A stretch of 64,000 nucleotides of DNA from Polyangia bacterium (lineage in GTDB: Bacteria > Myxococcota_A > Polyangia > Nannocystales > Nannocystaceae). Of this stretch, positions 1 to 9,960 are shown piece after piece; the first letter of the stretch is position 1, and every line of letters begins with the position of its first letter. The position numbers and the translations under genes were made by a program. Location of the stretch: contig JAUHWG010000042.1 of assembly GCA_030424595.1 (NCBI GenBank), positions 1 through 64,000 on the forward strand, written 5' to 3'. The notes beneath the pieces are model-generated. The model saw only the letters and a program-made list of their open reading frames with translations, made no database searches and had not been told where the DNA came from.

Positions 1-180
1 GCGAGGGACCCGCCTCGTCGCCCCTCGCCCGCCCGCCTACAGCCCCCAAGCTCCGCCCCTCGCCAAGCACGAGGTGAGCGCTCACCCACACGAATGCAGC
101 CGAAGCGCAAACCCCGTGTCACTGACGTTTCTACGCGGGTTGTCTAGGACGCCTCACAGCAGCGCTTATTTCAGGGCTAG
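1..180 (+). repeat. Dispersed GC-rich repeat, family 2, copy 1
   Basis: The first ~105 bases closely match 47020-47125 on the same strand and the reverse complement of 63665-63775. The tail at about 150-180 (core AAATAAGCGCT in the complementary orientation) matches 63585-63612, so copies 1 and 3 share about 180 bp. No gene is seen before 177. Its right end touches the stop codon of the next gene. The left end may be cut by the window edge. Confidence 0.7.
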
Positions 181-551
181 GTGTCGGCGCCGATCCGGCG
201 CGCGGTGATCCACGAGATCACGTCCTCTTGTCCGAGGCACCAGAACATGAAGCCCGAGACGACGGCGCCGAAGAGGCCCGAGACCATCGCGATCATCCCG
301 AGGTTGGTCGAGGCGAGGCCGCTGGCGGCGACCATCATCATGCCGATCGCCGAGAGGATGAAGCCGAGCGCCGCGAGCCCGCGGAGGATCGCTCGCGCGC
401 CTTCGCTCCCACGCATGATGCCGACGATGAAGAGCACGTTGACACCGACGCCGATCCACGACGATGTCTCAGCCGTGTTCGCAGCTTCGACGACTCGCAT
501 CAACGTGGAGATGGCGAGGAGGATGAGGAGGATTGCGACCTTGCGTGGCAT
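177..551 (-). CDS. Small integral membrane protein, function unknown
   Basis: This 124-residue protein has an N-terminal hydrophobic helix (about residues 5-23) and three further hydrophobic segments at about 32-48, 56-77 and 82-107, so it is probably a four-helix inner-membrane protein. No catalytic motif is visible. The ATG at 551 is the natural start because MPRK gives a basic N-terminus before the first helix. No clear Shine-Dalgarno is present. It ends inside the repeat occupying 1-180 and stands alone upstream of a lipoprotein gene on the same strand. I do not recognise the family. Confidence 0.7.
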   Translation of the reverse strand: MPRKVAILLILLAISTLMRVVEAANTAETSSWIGVGVNVLFIVGIMRGSEGARAILRGLAALGFILSAIGMMMVAASGLASTNLGMIAMVSGLFGAVVSGFMFWCLGQEDVISWITARRIGADT

Positions 552-615
552 GGGAGTTGGCGGACCCTATCGCTACAAATGCAGACACGCAAGGGCGCGG
601 AGGCCTGAGGGGGGG

Positions 616-1629
616 TTACTCGCCGGTGTACTCGACCCGCGCCGCCTTGAAGTCGATGTAGAACCACCACCCCGAGACGCCCATGTGCATGTCGCGGTCG
701 TCGTGCTCGGCGCAGTTGCCCTCGCCGCCGGGGAGGACGCTGGAGATCGGATTGCCGCCGAGGAGGGGGATGTCCTCGGGGAGGATCGTGTTGTTGCCGT
801 CCTCCTCGGTGAGGAAGCCGTGGATCACGCCCTCGACCATCCCGTCCGCGGGGTCGCCGACGTACTGGGCCGCGATCTCGGCGTCGGTGAAGGGGAGCTT
901 GAAGTCGCCGAGGTCGAGGGTGAAGCTCAGCGGATCGCCGCGGAAGCAGGGGCCGGTGGCGGAGCCCGGCTTGGGCTCGTAGTTGGCCGACGAGAGCTCG
1001 CCGGGGATCGGCTCCAAACAGACGTCGGCGAGGTTGGTGTACTTGCCGGCGGCCGCCTCAGTGCCGGCCTTGATGTCGCAGGAGCTCGACTCGATCGGCG
1101 CCGTGCAGTCGCCGGTCGCGAACTCAAAGCTGCCGTTGGCGGCGGCCTGATCGAGGGGGCGGAAGAGGAGCATGAAGCTCATGTTGAGGAAGCCGTCCTG
1201 GGGGTCCAGGTCGGTGACGATCGCCTCGTTGAATTGCTCGTTGATCGCCGGGCTGCCGAGGATGCCCTTGTCTGTGATGTCCTCACAGCCGAGGATCGGC
1301 GTGATGAAGAAGTGGGGATCCCGGACGAACATCTCGGTGAAGCGGAAGGCGTCCGCCGCGTCGCCGCCGGTGGTCGAGTCGGTCTCCCCGGTCGTGGTCT
1401 CCGGCTCGGTGGTCGAGGTCGCGGACGAGGTCGACGTGGTCGAGTCCTCCGAGGTGTTGGTCGTCGATCCCGACGTCGCGGAGTCGTTGGTCGTCGCGCT
1501 CGACTCGGTCGCGGTGCCGGTGGTCGTCTCGGTCGCCGAGCTCGCGGCGGTGTCATCACCATTGCAGGCTGTGATGAGAAGCGCGGTTTGCGCAAGATAG
1601 GCCATCGTCCGAATGTGCTGCTTCACCAT
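616..1629 (-). CDS. Secreted lipoprotein with Thr/Ser-rich linker, unknown function
   Basis: The start at 1629 (MVKQHIRT) gives a charged n-region, a short hydrophobic stretch and a lipobox ending in LITAC, so the protein is probably an outer-surface lipoprotein of 337 residues. About 60 Thr/Ser/Glu-rich residues follow, then a globular domain with several Cys (CED, GDC, SSCDIK, DVCLE, GPCFRG, GNCAEH) that may form disulfides. The frame stays open upstream to 1860, but that part is encoded by a 12-bp minisatellite and is unlikely to be translated. The family is not recognised. Confidence 0.8.
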   Translation of the reverse strand: MVKQHIRTMAYLAQTALLITACNGDDTAASSATETTTGTATESSATTNDSATSGSTTNTSEDSTTSTSSATSTTEPETTTGETDSTTGGDAADAFRFTEMFVRDPHFFITPILGCEDITDKGILGSPAINEQFNEAIVTDLDPQDGFLNMSFMLLFRPLDQAAANGSFEFATGDCTAPIESSSCDIKAGTEAAAGKYTNLADVCLEPIPGELSSANYEPKPGSATGPCFRGDPLSFTLDLGDFKLPFTDAEIAAQYVGDPADGMVEGVIHGFLTEEDGNNTILPEDIPLLGGNPISSVLPGGEGNCAEHDDRDMHMGVSGWWFYIDFKAARVEYTGE

Positions 1630-1732
1630 GGGGCGGAGCTTAACAAGTTTCCGCGCGAGACCGCGAGAGAAGTGCGAGGCCGCACCTCGGCGGTTGCCGC
1701 ACAGCGGGGTGGGCGGGCGCGGTTGAGCCCGC

Positions 1733-1814
1733 GGGGGCCCCGACGAGGGCCCCGACGAGGTCCCGACGGGGGCCCCGACGAGGGCCCCGACGAGGGCCCC
1801 GACGAGGGCCCCGA
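1733..1814. repeat. 12-bp minisatellite (gggccccgacga)
   Basis: About six to seven imperfect copies of a 12-bp unit lie just upstream of the lipoprotein start at 1629. Because the unit is a multiple of three, the antisense frames also stay open, which creates spurious long reading frames here. Confidence 0.85.
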
Positions 1815-2023
1815 CCGTTGCAGGGCCTCGCTCGCGAAACCCTGCGATACGGGCCCGCACGATGGATATGCGGCGGACGAGAGCCGCGAGCCAACGCTGC
1901 GCAGGGTCGCGGCGCGGAAGTGCAGACGCCGGCAGGGGAAGGCCCGAGCGCCGGCCTTCGGCCGCTCTCGCGGGGTGAGGTCGGCGCAGGCGCAGGCCCT
2001 GGCGGGTCGCTGGCTTGGGGGTC

Positions 2024-2842
2024 CTAGAAGTCCCAGCCGCAGCACCCGTTGGCCGCGTCGATCGCCGCGTCGAGATCGAGGGCGCAGAATCCGTCGTTCA
2101 TGCACTGTCCGACGTCCTGCCCGTCTTCGAGGCAGGTGCAGTTGTTCTGGTTGCACTGCATCGCCGAGATGGAGTCGCCGCAGGTGAACGTGACCCGGCA
2201 GCCCTTGCCCATCGTCTGGAGATCCGCGTCGCACACCCCCATGCCGCTGCAGGCCTGGTCGACCTCGTCGAAGATCGGCAGGCACTCGCCGTACTCCTCA
2301 TTGTCGATCTGATCGCAGGTGAGGGTGCCGAAGCACATGTTCGCCTTCGCCGAGGCGTTCTTGCACTCGGGGGTGTCGCCGTCCTCGAAGTCGGCGGTGC
2401 AGTCGGCGAGACACTCATCGAGCGGATAGTCCGGGACGCACATCACCAGGTTCTCGCAGGCCGCATCGCAGCCGCTCTCGTCGACGCCTCCGGTCGGGTC
2501 CCCGGTCGTCGTGCCGTCGGTCGGATCGGTCGTCGTGTCGGTCGTCGTCGGGTTGCCCGTGCTCTCGCCGGTCGTAGGCTCGCCGGTCGTAGGATCGCCC
2601 GTGCTGGTGCCGGAGTCGGTGCCGGAGTCGGTGGCCGTCCCCGAAGCGGTGGCGGTGGCGGTGGCGGTGGCGGTGGCGGTCGCCGAACTATCGCTGGTCG
2701 AGCTCGCGCTCGTGTCGGAGGTCGAGCTCGACGACGATGCGCTGGTGTCGCTGGTAGCGCTGTCGTCCCCCGAGCACGCGGCGAGCGTGGTGGCGAGGGC
2801 GAGGGCGAAGAGGGGGGAGCGTGGGAACTTCAGAAAAGCCAT
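2024..2842 (-). CDS. Cys-rich lipoprotein with Ser/Thr-rich linker
   Basis: The start at 2842 (MAFLKFPRSP) gives a signal peptide with lipobox LAAC. An ATG 12 codons upstream adds only an acidic tail. About 100 residues of Ser/Thr/Ala/Asp linker follow, including a (TA)n run, then a C-terminal Cys-rich domain with more than a dozen Cys (DAACENLVMC, CLADC, CNQNNCTC, NGCCGW). This layout is typical of surface lipoproteins in this myxobacterial group. The Cys pattern resembles small disulfide-rich modules, but I cannot name the family. Confidence 0.8.
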   Translation of the reverse strand: MAFLKFPRSPLFALALATTLAACSGDDSATSDTSASSSSSTSDTSASSTSDSSATATATATATATASGTATDSGTDSGTSTGDPTTGEPTTGESTGNPTTTDTTTDPTDGTTTGDPTGGVDESGCDAACENLVMCVPDYPLDECLADCTADFEDGDTPECKNASAKANMCFGTLTCDQIDNEEYGECLPIFDEVDQACSGMGVCDADLQTMGKGCRVTFTCGDSISAMQCNQNNCTCLEDGQDVGQCMNDGFCALDLDAAIDAANGCCGWDF

Positions 2843-2961
2843 GGATCCATCATCGCCGTTGCTGAGAAACGGCGTCAACGATAGGTTGAGCGGTCTGGCG
2901 CAGGGGTCCGCGCTGTCTGGAACTTTTCGGGCGCGCAGCTGTCCCCACCCATCGACCTGCC

Positions 2962-5900
2962 ATGACTCGACGTCACAAGCCGCTGCACCCTCGACGAGGA
3001 ACCCTCGCTTGCCTCAGCCTCGGCCTTGGTCTCGGCCTCTCGTGCACGCCGAGGGGTCCCGCGGCAGAGACCCCCGTAGAAGCGGAGCGACCGGCGAATC
3101 CGCAGGTCCAAGCGGTCTTTGACCCCGGCGCCTACGATCGCGGTGACGCTCCACCGGCCCTGCCCGTCGCGCCGATCGCCGTGCTCGACTACGGCCCCGT
3201 CGGGCGGACCGAAGGGGGCGCGGACCTCCACATTCGCTTTAACCGGCCTGTGGGTGCGCTCGAGCTCGGGGATAATTCGTTGGCGGGGGTCCTCGCGATC
3301 GATCCGCCGATCGCCGGGAGAACTTTCTGGCGCTCGCCGGAGCTGCTGGTCTTCGACCCTGAGGTCGCGTGGGAGCCGGCGCATCGCTACACCGTCCGCC
3401 TAGCCAAGCCGCTGCAGAGCGCCGACGGCTCGCAGAGCTTCGACGAGCCCCTGGAGTGGAGCTTTGAGACGCCTAGGCCCCAGGTCCGTGAGGGCGCGCC
3501 GATCACCAGCGACACAGAGCGCCGCCACCGACGGACCGAGCTCTATGTCGTCTTCGACTCGCCGGTCTCGCTCGCCGAGGCCCGCGCCCACATCCGGGCG
3601 AACGCCAGGCGGCGCAGCGAGGCCGAGCTCGACAGGGCCGACGGGCTCGAGCTTCCAGGGGAGGAAGGGGAAGAGTCGACCAAGGTCGGGGTCAAGGTCC
3701 AACGCCTGACGAAGAGGCTCTTCCGTCAACGTGGCCTCGAGGACATGATCTGGAACCCCGAGCACGATCGGACCTTCCTGGTCTCGCCGAGCGGGCTCTG
3801 GCCGGGCTCCAGCAGGATCACGGTCGAGGTCACGCCGGGGCTCAAGGGCGAGCGAGGACCGCTCGAGCTCGACACCCCCTGGAGCCGCTCCTTCACGACC
3901 TACGGCCCGCAGAAGCTCCTCCAGAGCTCCTGCGGCGGCGACCGGCCGTGTCCGCTGGAGCCTGTGACGCTGACCCTGCGCAACCCGATCCAAGAGCGCG
4001 AGCTCAAGAAGATCTCGATCTCGCCGAAGCCGAAGAACCTCGAGATCAGCCTCGTCGACGTCTGGGACGAGGAGGGCGGCGGTCGGGAGATCGTGATCGA
4101 CGGGATGCTGATCCCGGGCGAGACCTACACGATGCGCCTGCCGGCGGGGCTTCGCGACATCTACGGCCAGACCCTCGGCAAGGCGGAGGTGATCAAGGCG
4201 ACGATCGATCGGCGACCGCAGATCGGCCTCTCGGCGAGGGACGCGACGCTCATCGCCGCGGCGCAGCGGACCTTCGGCGTGACGACCCGGCATGTCCAGG
4301 CGATCGAGCTCCGGGTCGCCGCCTTGGGCGACGTGCAGGCAGCTCAGCTCCTGACCGACGATGAGACGCACGTCCGCTGGCCCGAGGGGGTCACGCCGGT
4401 CACCAAGAGGATCCGTCTGGAGCCCAAGGGGAAGACCGACTGGGCTGAGCTGGCGATCGATCTTCGGGACTACGTCGGGGCGCAGAGGGGCGCTTTTGTC
4501 GTCGAGGCGCGGGCCGTCGAGGCGGTCCCGGCGGCTCAGGATCGTCCGCTCCCGTCCGTGGTGCGCGGCCTCTTCCGGGTCACGGACCTCGGGGTCACGG
4601 CGATGACCTCGCAGCCGAAGAGCCTGGTCCGCGTCGTCGAGCTGGGGAGCGGTGCGCCCGTGAAGGCCGCGAAGGCGCGCTATGTCGTCGATAGCGGGAC
4701 GACCACCGAGCTGGGGGTCACGGACGGCGATGGTGTTCTCATCGTCGGCCCAGAGCAGCTCTGCTCGGCGACGTCGGCCGAGACGAGCGGGGCGGCGAAG
4801 AAGACCAAGAGCGGGACGAAGGCGAAGAGCGCCAAGGGCGAGAAGAAGAAGAGCAAGAAGAGCAAGAAGAGCAAGAAGAGCAAGAAGAGCGAGAAGAAGA
4901 ACGCTCTCCGCTGTGACGCCTCGCCCCGCGGCCGCGGTGTGATCGTCGTCGACGGCCCTGGAGGGGACCGCGCCTACCTCGACCTCGTCGCCCCGGAGCC
5001 GGCCGCCGCCGCCGCTGGGCTCCGCCCCGGCGAGCGACTGATAGGCCGGGTGATCACGGAGCGCGGCGTGTACCGGCAGGGTGATGAGATCCACGTGCTC
5101 GGCTGGACGGCGATCACGACGCCCTTTCGCAAGAGCAACCTCCGCCGTCCGCAGCGTCGATCCGTGGACTTCGTTCTCCGGGATCCGCGCGGCGAGGTGA
5201 TCGCTGAGGCTACGTCCAAGACGAGCCCGGAGGGCAAGCTGACGACCACCCTCAAGCTGCCGGAGACCGCTCCCTTGGGCAGCTACACCGTCGAGGCGAC
5301 GATCTACGGCGAGACCTTGAAGGAGCGGCTGAAGGTCGAGGACTTCAGGACGCCGGAGTTTGAGGTCGACGCGAGGGCGCTCAAGCCTGACGTCGTCGCC
5401 GACAGCGGTCAGACCGTTCAGGTCAACGCGAACTACTACTTCGGCGGGGCCGTCGAGCTCAACGATCTCAGCTATCTCGACGCCTGCAGCCCCTTTCGCT
5501 ATCGCCCGCCGGGCCTCGATCCGCGCTGGCAGGTCGGCGCGAACGAGAAAGAGTGGATCGGGCGATACTTTGGGCCGCGGATCCGGATCCCGTCGCGGAC
5601 TCCGGCGGCGAAGGGGGAGCGCTCCTTCAAGATCCCCACCCGCGTGCGGGCGGAGGGGCTGGCGGAGCGCTGCACGGTCAGCGTCGAGGTCCGCGAGGCC
5701 TCGCTCCAGGCGATCGGCGCGGAGGACACGTACATCGCCCATCCGGGGTCGTACTACGTCGCGATCGGCACCCCACAGCGCAGCCTCTACGTCGGCGATC
5801 GTTATTCTGTGCCCCTGCGTGCGGTCCACTACGACGGGCATCGCGTCGGCGCGGACGCGATCGAGGTCGAGGTCGAGCGCGTCTACGATGCGCCGCGCTA

Positions 5901-8900
5901 CCGCAAGGAGGACGGCAAGCGGGTGCTCTACGGTCACGAGTCGAAGACGGAGACAGTCAAGCGCTGCACGGTCCGGACTGTGGCCAGCGGGGGCGACACG
6001 ACCTGCGATCTCGGCGCGCTTCGGCGCGGCACCTACACCGTGACGGCGCGGTCGAAGGAGGGGAGCCGCAGGATCCGGAGCGAGGCGACCTTCTGGGTCC
6101 GCGAGCGGCCCAAGGGGATGACCGCGTGGAGCTGGCCGACGCCGTCGCGGCTCGAGATCCGGACCAGCAGCGCTGAGGTTCAGCCCGGGGAGAAGGTCTC
6201 GGTCTACGTGCAATCGCCCTGGCCGCTTGTGGGGGGCGTCTTGGCGGTCGAGCGCGCCGGCATCCGCGAGCACTACCCGCTGCGCTTTGACGAGGACAAG
6301 CGGGCGACCGTCGAGCTCCAGGCGGACGACACCTGGACGCCGAAGATCTTCCTCCAGGCCCTCGCCGTCCGCACGCCTGGGGGCAGCTCGTTGCCGCGGC
6401 TCGTCCGCGCGAACGCCCAGGTCCGCCAAGGCTCCGATCATCGCCGGCTCGCGGTCTCCGTCGACGTTCCGGCCGAGGCGGGGCCGCGGGAGAAGGTGGC
6501 GGTGAAGGTTCAGGTCCGCGACGCTGACGGCAAGCCGAGCGCGGGGCGGGTCGCGCTGTGGGCGGTCGACGAGGCGGTGCTCTCGCTGACGAGCTACGAG
6601 GTGCCGGAGCTCCTGCCGAAGTTCATCCCGGGCGCTGTCGACGGGACCTCCGTGCACGAGGAGTTCGCGACGCTGCGCAGGCCCTTCGTCGCCCATTCTA
6701 GCGATCCCTACCTCGACGTCTATGCCAGTGGTTCGCTCGGCTACGGCAGCGGCTACGGCAGCGGCAGTGCTTCGGGCTTCGGCGGTAAGGGCAAGCGGGC
6801 CCCGAAGGCGCCGGCCGCCCGCTCGCGCTTTGAGACGACGCCGGCCTTCTTCGCCGACCTCGCCGTCGACAAGAGCGGCGAGCGGACGGCGACGATCGAG
6901 CTCCCCGACAACCTGACGACCTTCCGCGTGCTCGCGGTGGTCTCGGCGCGGCTGGTCGACGGTCAGAGCCCCGGGCGCTTCGGGGTTGGCGACGCCCGCG
7001 TCCGCGTCACCCGTCCTCTGGTCCTTCGGCCAGCTCTACCGCGGATGATGCGTCCCGGCGATGAGGCGGAGGTCGCCGCGATCATCCAAAACAGGACCCA
7101 AGAGCCAGGCGAGGTGACGGTCACGGTGGCCCTCTCCGACGACGGGCCAGCGCCGCTGGTCCTGACCTCTCCGTCGACGGTCAAGGCGAAGGTCGAGGCT
7201 GACGGACAGGTGCGGATCCCCTACAGGATCCGGGCAGATCGGCCAGGCGAGCCGAAGATCGAGCTCCAGGCGACCTTCACCGGCAGGCGCGGCGGAGAGC
7301 ACCAGGACGGCGTCAAGCTGCCCCTCGCGGTCACGCCGGAGCGGACCCTGGTCGAGCGCGTCGCCACCTACGGGACGGTCCAGGACGATCAAGCGATCGC
7401 GATCCCGCTGCGGATCCCGAGCAACGTCTTGCCGGACTTCGGCGGGGTCACGGTGTCGACCACCTCGACCCTCCTCGGCGGTGTCGAAGACGCTGTCCAC
7501 GGGCTCATCTACTACCCTTACGGCTGCGTCGAGCAGACCGCGAGTCGCCTCCTGCCGTTGGTCGCGATCGCCGATCTCAAGGGCCTCGTCCCGATGGACG
7601 TCGACGTCGACGGGATGGTCGCCGCCGGGGTCGAGCGGATCCTGTCGATGCAGGTGAGCGGCGGCGGCTTCTCCTATTGGCCTGGCGGCGATCGTCCGGT
7701 GCCCTACGCCTCTGCCTACGCCACCTGGGTCCTGCAGCGGGCGAAGCGGGCCGGCTTTCGCGTCCCGGCTGCGGCGCTCGATCGTGCGTTCGACTACCTC
7801 GAGGGGATCGTCGGCGCGCGGACGACGAGCACCGCCCGCAGCTACGATCATCTCGACGACGTGCGCCGGGCGCTCGCGGTCTACACCCTCGGTGAGGCCG
7901 GTCGTCGCGCGCCGAAGACGGTCGACGACCTCTACCTGAGGCGGGCCTCGATGCCGCTCTTCGCCCGCGCCTTCCTGCTGATGGCGATCCACGGGCAGGA
8001 TCCGGAGGACCCGCGGCTCGAGAGCCTCGCCGCGGAGCTCCTCGGCAACCTCAAGGAGACCGGGGCCGAGGCGCACGCGATGGAGAGCGTCCGCTACGAC
8101 CTCAGCGGGGTCTTCCACTCCGACGGCCGCAGCGACGCGCTGGTGCTGAGCGCCCTCCTCCAGGTGAAGGGCGAGCATCCGCTCCTCCCCAAGCTCGTCC
8201 GCGGGATCCTCGGGCGACGGGCGGGCGGGGCCTGGCGCAACACCCAGGAGAACGCCTACGCCATCCTCGCCCTCGCCGACTACGTCCGGGTCTACGAGAA
8301 GGAGGTCCCCGACTTCGTCGCCCGGGCCTGGGTGGGGTCGCTCCAGGTGCTCGACGCGGCCTTCCACGGTCGCGACAGCGAGACCCGCAGCGGTGAGATC
8401 GGGATGGCGCCGCTCCTCGCCGGGCTCGCCGGTGATCAGAGCGGCCCCAGCGGCGCTGCGGACCTGCTCAACGTCATCCTCGAGCGGCGCGGTCAGGGGC
8501 GCCTCTACTACCGCGTCGGCGCCGAGTGGGCGCCGCTCGGGCTCGACCTCCCCGCGAGAACGCAGGGGCTCGGGGTCACGCGGACGTTGCGGACCAAGGA
8601 GGGGGTGGTCGCCGACGGGCGGGCGCTCGCCCCCGGCGCGCGGGTGGCGATGGACATCGTCGTCAACGCTGAGAGCCGGGTCCCCTACGTCGCCATCGAC
8701 GTGCCGATCCCCGCGGGGCTGGAGGCGGTCCAGCGCAACCTCGGCAAGGGGCAGGCGGTGACCACCCTTGGCGGACATCGCGGCTGGTGGGTCGACCACG
8801 AGGAGCAGCGCGCCGATCGGGTTGTGATCTTCGCCGACGACCTCCAGCCCGGCGATCATCATCACACCGTGAACCTGCGGGCGACGACGCCAGGGAGCTA

Positions 8901-8991
8901 CACCATGCCGCCGGCGACCGCGGAGGCCATGTACATGCCGGAGGTCTACGGCCGCTCGACGTCGACGAAGGTCGAGGTCGCGGCGCCCTAG
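2962..8991 (+). CDS. Alpha-2-macroglobulin family lipoprotein with thioester
   Basis: This 2009-residue protein begins with a basic n-region, a Leu/Gly-rich core and a lipobox ending at Cys28. It reads as a bacterial alpha-2-macroglobulin (YfhM-like) protease trap anchored in the periplasm. Visible landmarks are an MG2-type region (GVYRQGDEIHVLGW), the segment LWAVDEAVLSLTSYEVPELL near residue 1199, a Gly/Ser-rich bait-like stretch with basic residues near 1256-1290, the A2M segment FFADLAVDKSGE, and the thioester motif YPYGCVEQ with Cys1522 and Gln1525. An unusual Lys/Ser run covers about residues 612-650. No penicillin-binding protein 1C partner gene is adjacent. Confidence 0.95.
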   Translation: MTRRHKPLHPRRGTLACLSLGLGLGLSCTPRGPAAETPVEAERPANPQVQAVFDPGAYDRGDAPPALPVAPIAVLDYGPVGRTEGGADLHIRFNRPVGALELGDNSLAGVLAIDPPIAGRTFWRSPELLVFDPEVAWEPAHRYTVRLAKPLQSADGSQSFDEPLEWSFETPRPQVREGAPITSDTERRHRRTELYVVFDSPVSLAEARAHIRANARRRSEAELDRADGLELPGEEGEESTKVGVKVQRLTKRLFRQRGLEDMIWNPEHDRTFLVSPSGLWPGSSRITVEVTPGLKGERGPLELDTPWSRSFTTYGPQKLLQSSCGGDRPCPLEPVTLTLRNPIQERELKKISISPKPKNLEISLVDVWDEEGGGREIVIDGMLIPGETYTMRLPAGLRDIYGQTLGKAEVIKATIDRRPQIGLSARDATLIAAAQRTFGVTTRHVQAIELRVAALGDVQAAQLLTDDETHVRWPEGVTPVTKRIRLEPKGKTDWAELAIDLRDYVGAQRGAFVVEARAVEAVPAAQDRPLPSVVRGLFRVTDLGVTAMTSQPKSLVRVVELGSGAPVKAAKARYVVDSGTTTELGVTDGDGVLIVGPEQLCSATSAETSGAAKKTKSGTKAKSAKGEKKKSKKSKKSKKSKKSEKKNALRCDASPRGRGVIVVDGPGGDRAYLDLVAPEPAAAAAGLRPGERLIGRVITERGVYRQGDEIHVLGWTAITTPFRKSNLRRPQRRSVDFVLRDPRGEVIAEATSKTSPEGKLTTTLKLPETAPLGSYTVEATIYGETLKERLKVEDFRTPEFEVDARALKPDVVADSGQTVQVNANYYFGGAVELNDLSYLDACSPFRYRPPGLDPRWQVGANEKEWIGRYFGPRIRIPSRTPAAKGERSFKIPTRVRAEGLAERCTVSVEVREASLQAIGAEDTYIAHPGSYYVAIGTPQRSLYVGDRYSVPLRAVHYDGHRVGADAIEVEVERVYDAPRYRKEDGKRVLYGHESKTETVKRCTVRTVASGGDTTCDLGALRRGTYTVTARSKEGSRRIRSEATFWVRERPKGMTAWSWPTPSRLEIRTSSAEVQPGEKVSVYVQSPWPLVGGVLAVERAGIREHYPLRFDEDKRATVELQADDTWTPKIFLQALAVRTPGGSSLPRLVRANAQVRQGSDHRRLAVSVDVPAEAGPREKVAVKVQVRDADGKPSAGRVALWAVDEAVLSLTSYEVPELLPKFIPGAVDGTSVHEEFATLRRPFVAHSSDPYLDVYASGSLGYGSGYGSGSASGFGGKGKRAPKAPAARSRFETTPAFFADLAVDKSGERTATIELPDNLTTFRVLAVVSARLVDGQSPGRFGVGDARVRVTRPLVLRPALPRMMRPGDEAEVAAIIQNRTQEPGEVTVTVALSDDGPAPLVLTSPSTVKAKVEADGQVRIPYRIRADRPGEPKIELQATFTGRRGGEHQDGVKLPLAVTPERTLVERVATYGTVQDDQAIAIPLRIPSNVLPDFGGVTVSTTSTLLGGVEDAVHGLIYYPYGCVEQTASRLLPLVAIADLKGLVPMDVDVDGMVAAGVERILSMQVSGGGFSYWPGGDRPVPYASAYATWVLQRAKRAGFRVPAAALDRAFDYLEGIVGARTTSTARSYDHLDDVRRALAVYTLGEAGRRAPKTVDDLYLRRASMPLFARAFLLMAIHGQDPEDPRLESLAAELLGNLKETGAEAHAMESVRYDLSGVFHSDGRSDALVLSALLQVKGEHPLLPKLVRGILGRRAGGAWRNTQENAYAILALADYVRVYEKEVPDFVARAWVGSLQVLDAAFHGRDSETRSGEIGMAPLLAGLAGDQSGPSGAADLLNVILERRGQGRLYYRVGAEWAPLGLDLPARTQGLGVTRTLRTKEGVVADGRALAPGARVAMDIVVNAESRVPYVAIDVPIPAGLEAVQRNLGKGQAVTTLGGHRGWWVDHEEQRADRVVIFADDLQPGDHHHTVNLRATTPGSYTMPPATAEAMYMPEVYGRSTSTKVEVAAP

Positions 8992-9085
8992 GAGACCGTG
9001 GCAAGAGCCCCGCGCGCTCTCCAGCCCTCGTCGCCCCCGGCCCCTCGGCCCCGCCGAAACCTGCAGTAGAGCCCGGTACTGTCAC
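8990..9085 (+). repeat. Palindromic repeat family 1, copy A (half element)
   Basis: The sequence starts at the stop codon of the macroglobulin gene and matches the left half of the full element at 63424-63585 (GGCAAGAGCCCCGCGCGCT and onward). The right arm is not preserved. It shares the variant CAGTAGAG...CTGTCACAGCCC with the copy near 48.8 kb. Confidence 0.75.
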
Positions 9086-9228
9086 AGCCCTCCCAGAACG
9101 CCCGCAACGCCTGCGGCCGAGCCCGTGAGCGGGGGGCGTTGCGGTTAGCTTCGTGCGGCCCTGATGCCGACACTGCGTTTCGAGGGCGCGCCGGAGCAGC
9201 GGCTGCGGACGACGTGTATTATTTGGGT

Positions 9229-9960
9229 GTGCGCGAGCTTGTCAGCCCCCCGGGGGTGGTCGCTCCTGGGTTGGCATCGTTCCTTGTGCTCGTCGGGCTC
9301 GTCGTGGGCTGTCAGGCGCGTCCCGCCGCGATGCCGCTGAGGACAGGAGGCGGAGCATCGGAGGCTGCTGCGAGCGCGGAGGCTGCTGCGAGCCCCAAGG
9401 ACTGTCCGAGCATCCTCTCCAAGGACAAAGCGCAGCTCTTGCCAAGCTCAGTCCTCCGCTGGCCGAGCGTCACGCTCCGCCTGCCTCCGGGGATTGAGGA
9501 GGTCAATCTCATCGGCCCGCCACCGGCCACGAGGTTGAACCCCGAACACCGCGTGGCGAGGACATTGCGAACGCGGACCTTCCCGTCGAGCTGCGGCCTG
9601 ACGATCGTGTCGATGACCGTCGGCCTGACCGACGACGACCAGTCGGTGACCATGCCGGAGTTTGTCCGCGATGTCCTCCACGAGCGCCTCGACTTTGAGG
9701 CCGGCGAGCTCGAGGAGGTCGCGGTCCGCGGGCGAAATCTCAACGCAGTGGTCCGCAGCGCCGATGACGGGGAAGACGCTCTCTGGGTCTCCTTTCAGCG
9801 GCCGGACGACAGCTGCAAGTCGTACTTCGTCGTCCTCGCGGCGCGAGGCGAGGACTTCATCGGGCTCCTGCCGACATTTAAGGCGGTGAGCAGATCGATG
9901 CGGGTCGTCGGCGAGAACTGGCGCTGTATTCTGACGGGGGGAGGGGGCGGCTACGGGTAG
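9229..9960 (+). CDS. Putative lipoprotein, unknown function
   Basis: I place the start at the GTG at 9229 because it gives VRELVSPPGVVAPG, a hydrophobic segment and a lipobox ending VVGC. The frame opens earlier, at 9139, but that adds a non-signal-like tail overlapping the preceding spacer. The mature part has a short Ala-rich linker and a compact domain with four spaced Cys (DCPSI, SCGLT, DSCKSY, WRCIL). No known motif is seen. No strong Shine-Dalgarno is visible, so the start is uncertain. It stands alone between a repeat and an intron relic. Confidence 0.65.
   Translation: MRELVSPPGVVAPGLASFLVLVGLVVGCQARPAAMPLRTGGGASEAAASAEAAASPKDCPSILSKDKAQLLPSSVLRWPSVTLRLPPGIEEVNLIGPPPATRLNPEHRVARTLRTRTFPSSCGLTIVSMTVGLTDDDQSVTMPEFVRDVLHERLDFEAGELEEVAVRGRNLNAVVRSADDGEDALWVSFQRPDDSCKSYFVVLAARGEDFIGLLPTFKAVSRSMRVVGENWRCILTGGGGGYG

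Noticed and set aside
3400..6696. A 1098-codon minus-strand frame antisense to the macroglobulin gene
   Set aside because: Arg/Asp/Leu-rich shadow translation with no motif, while the plus strand encodes a clear family member.
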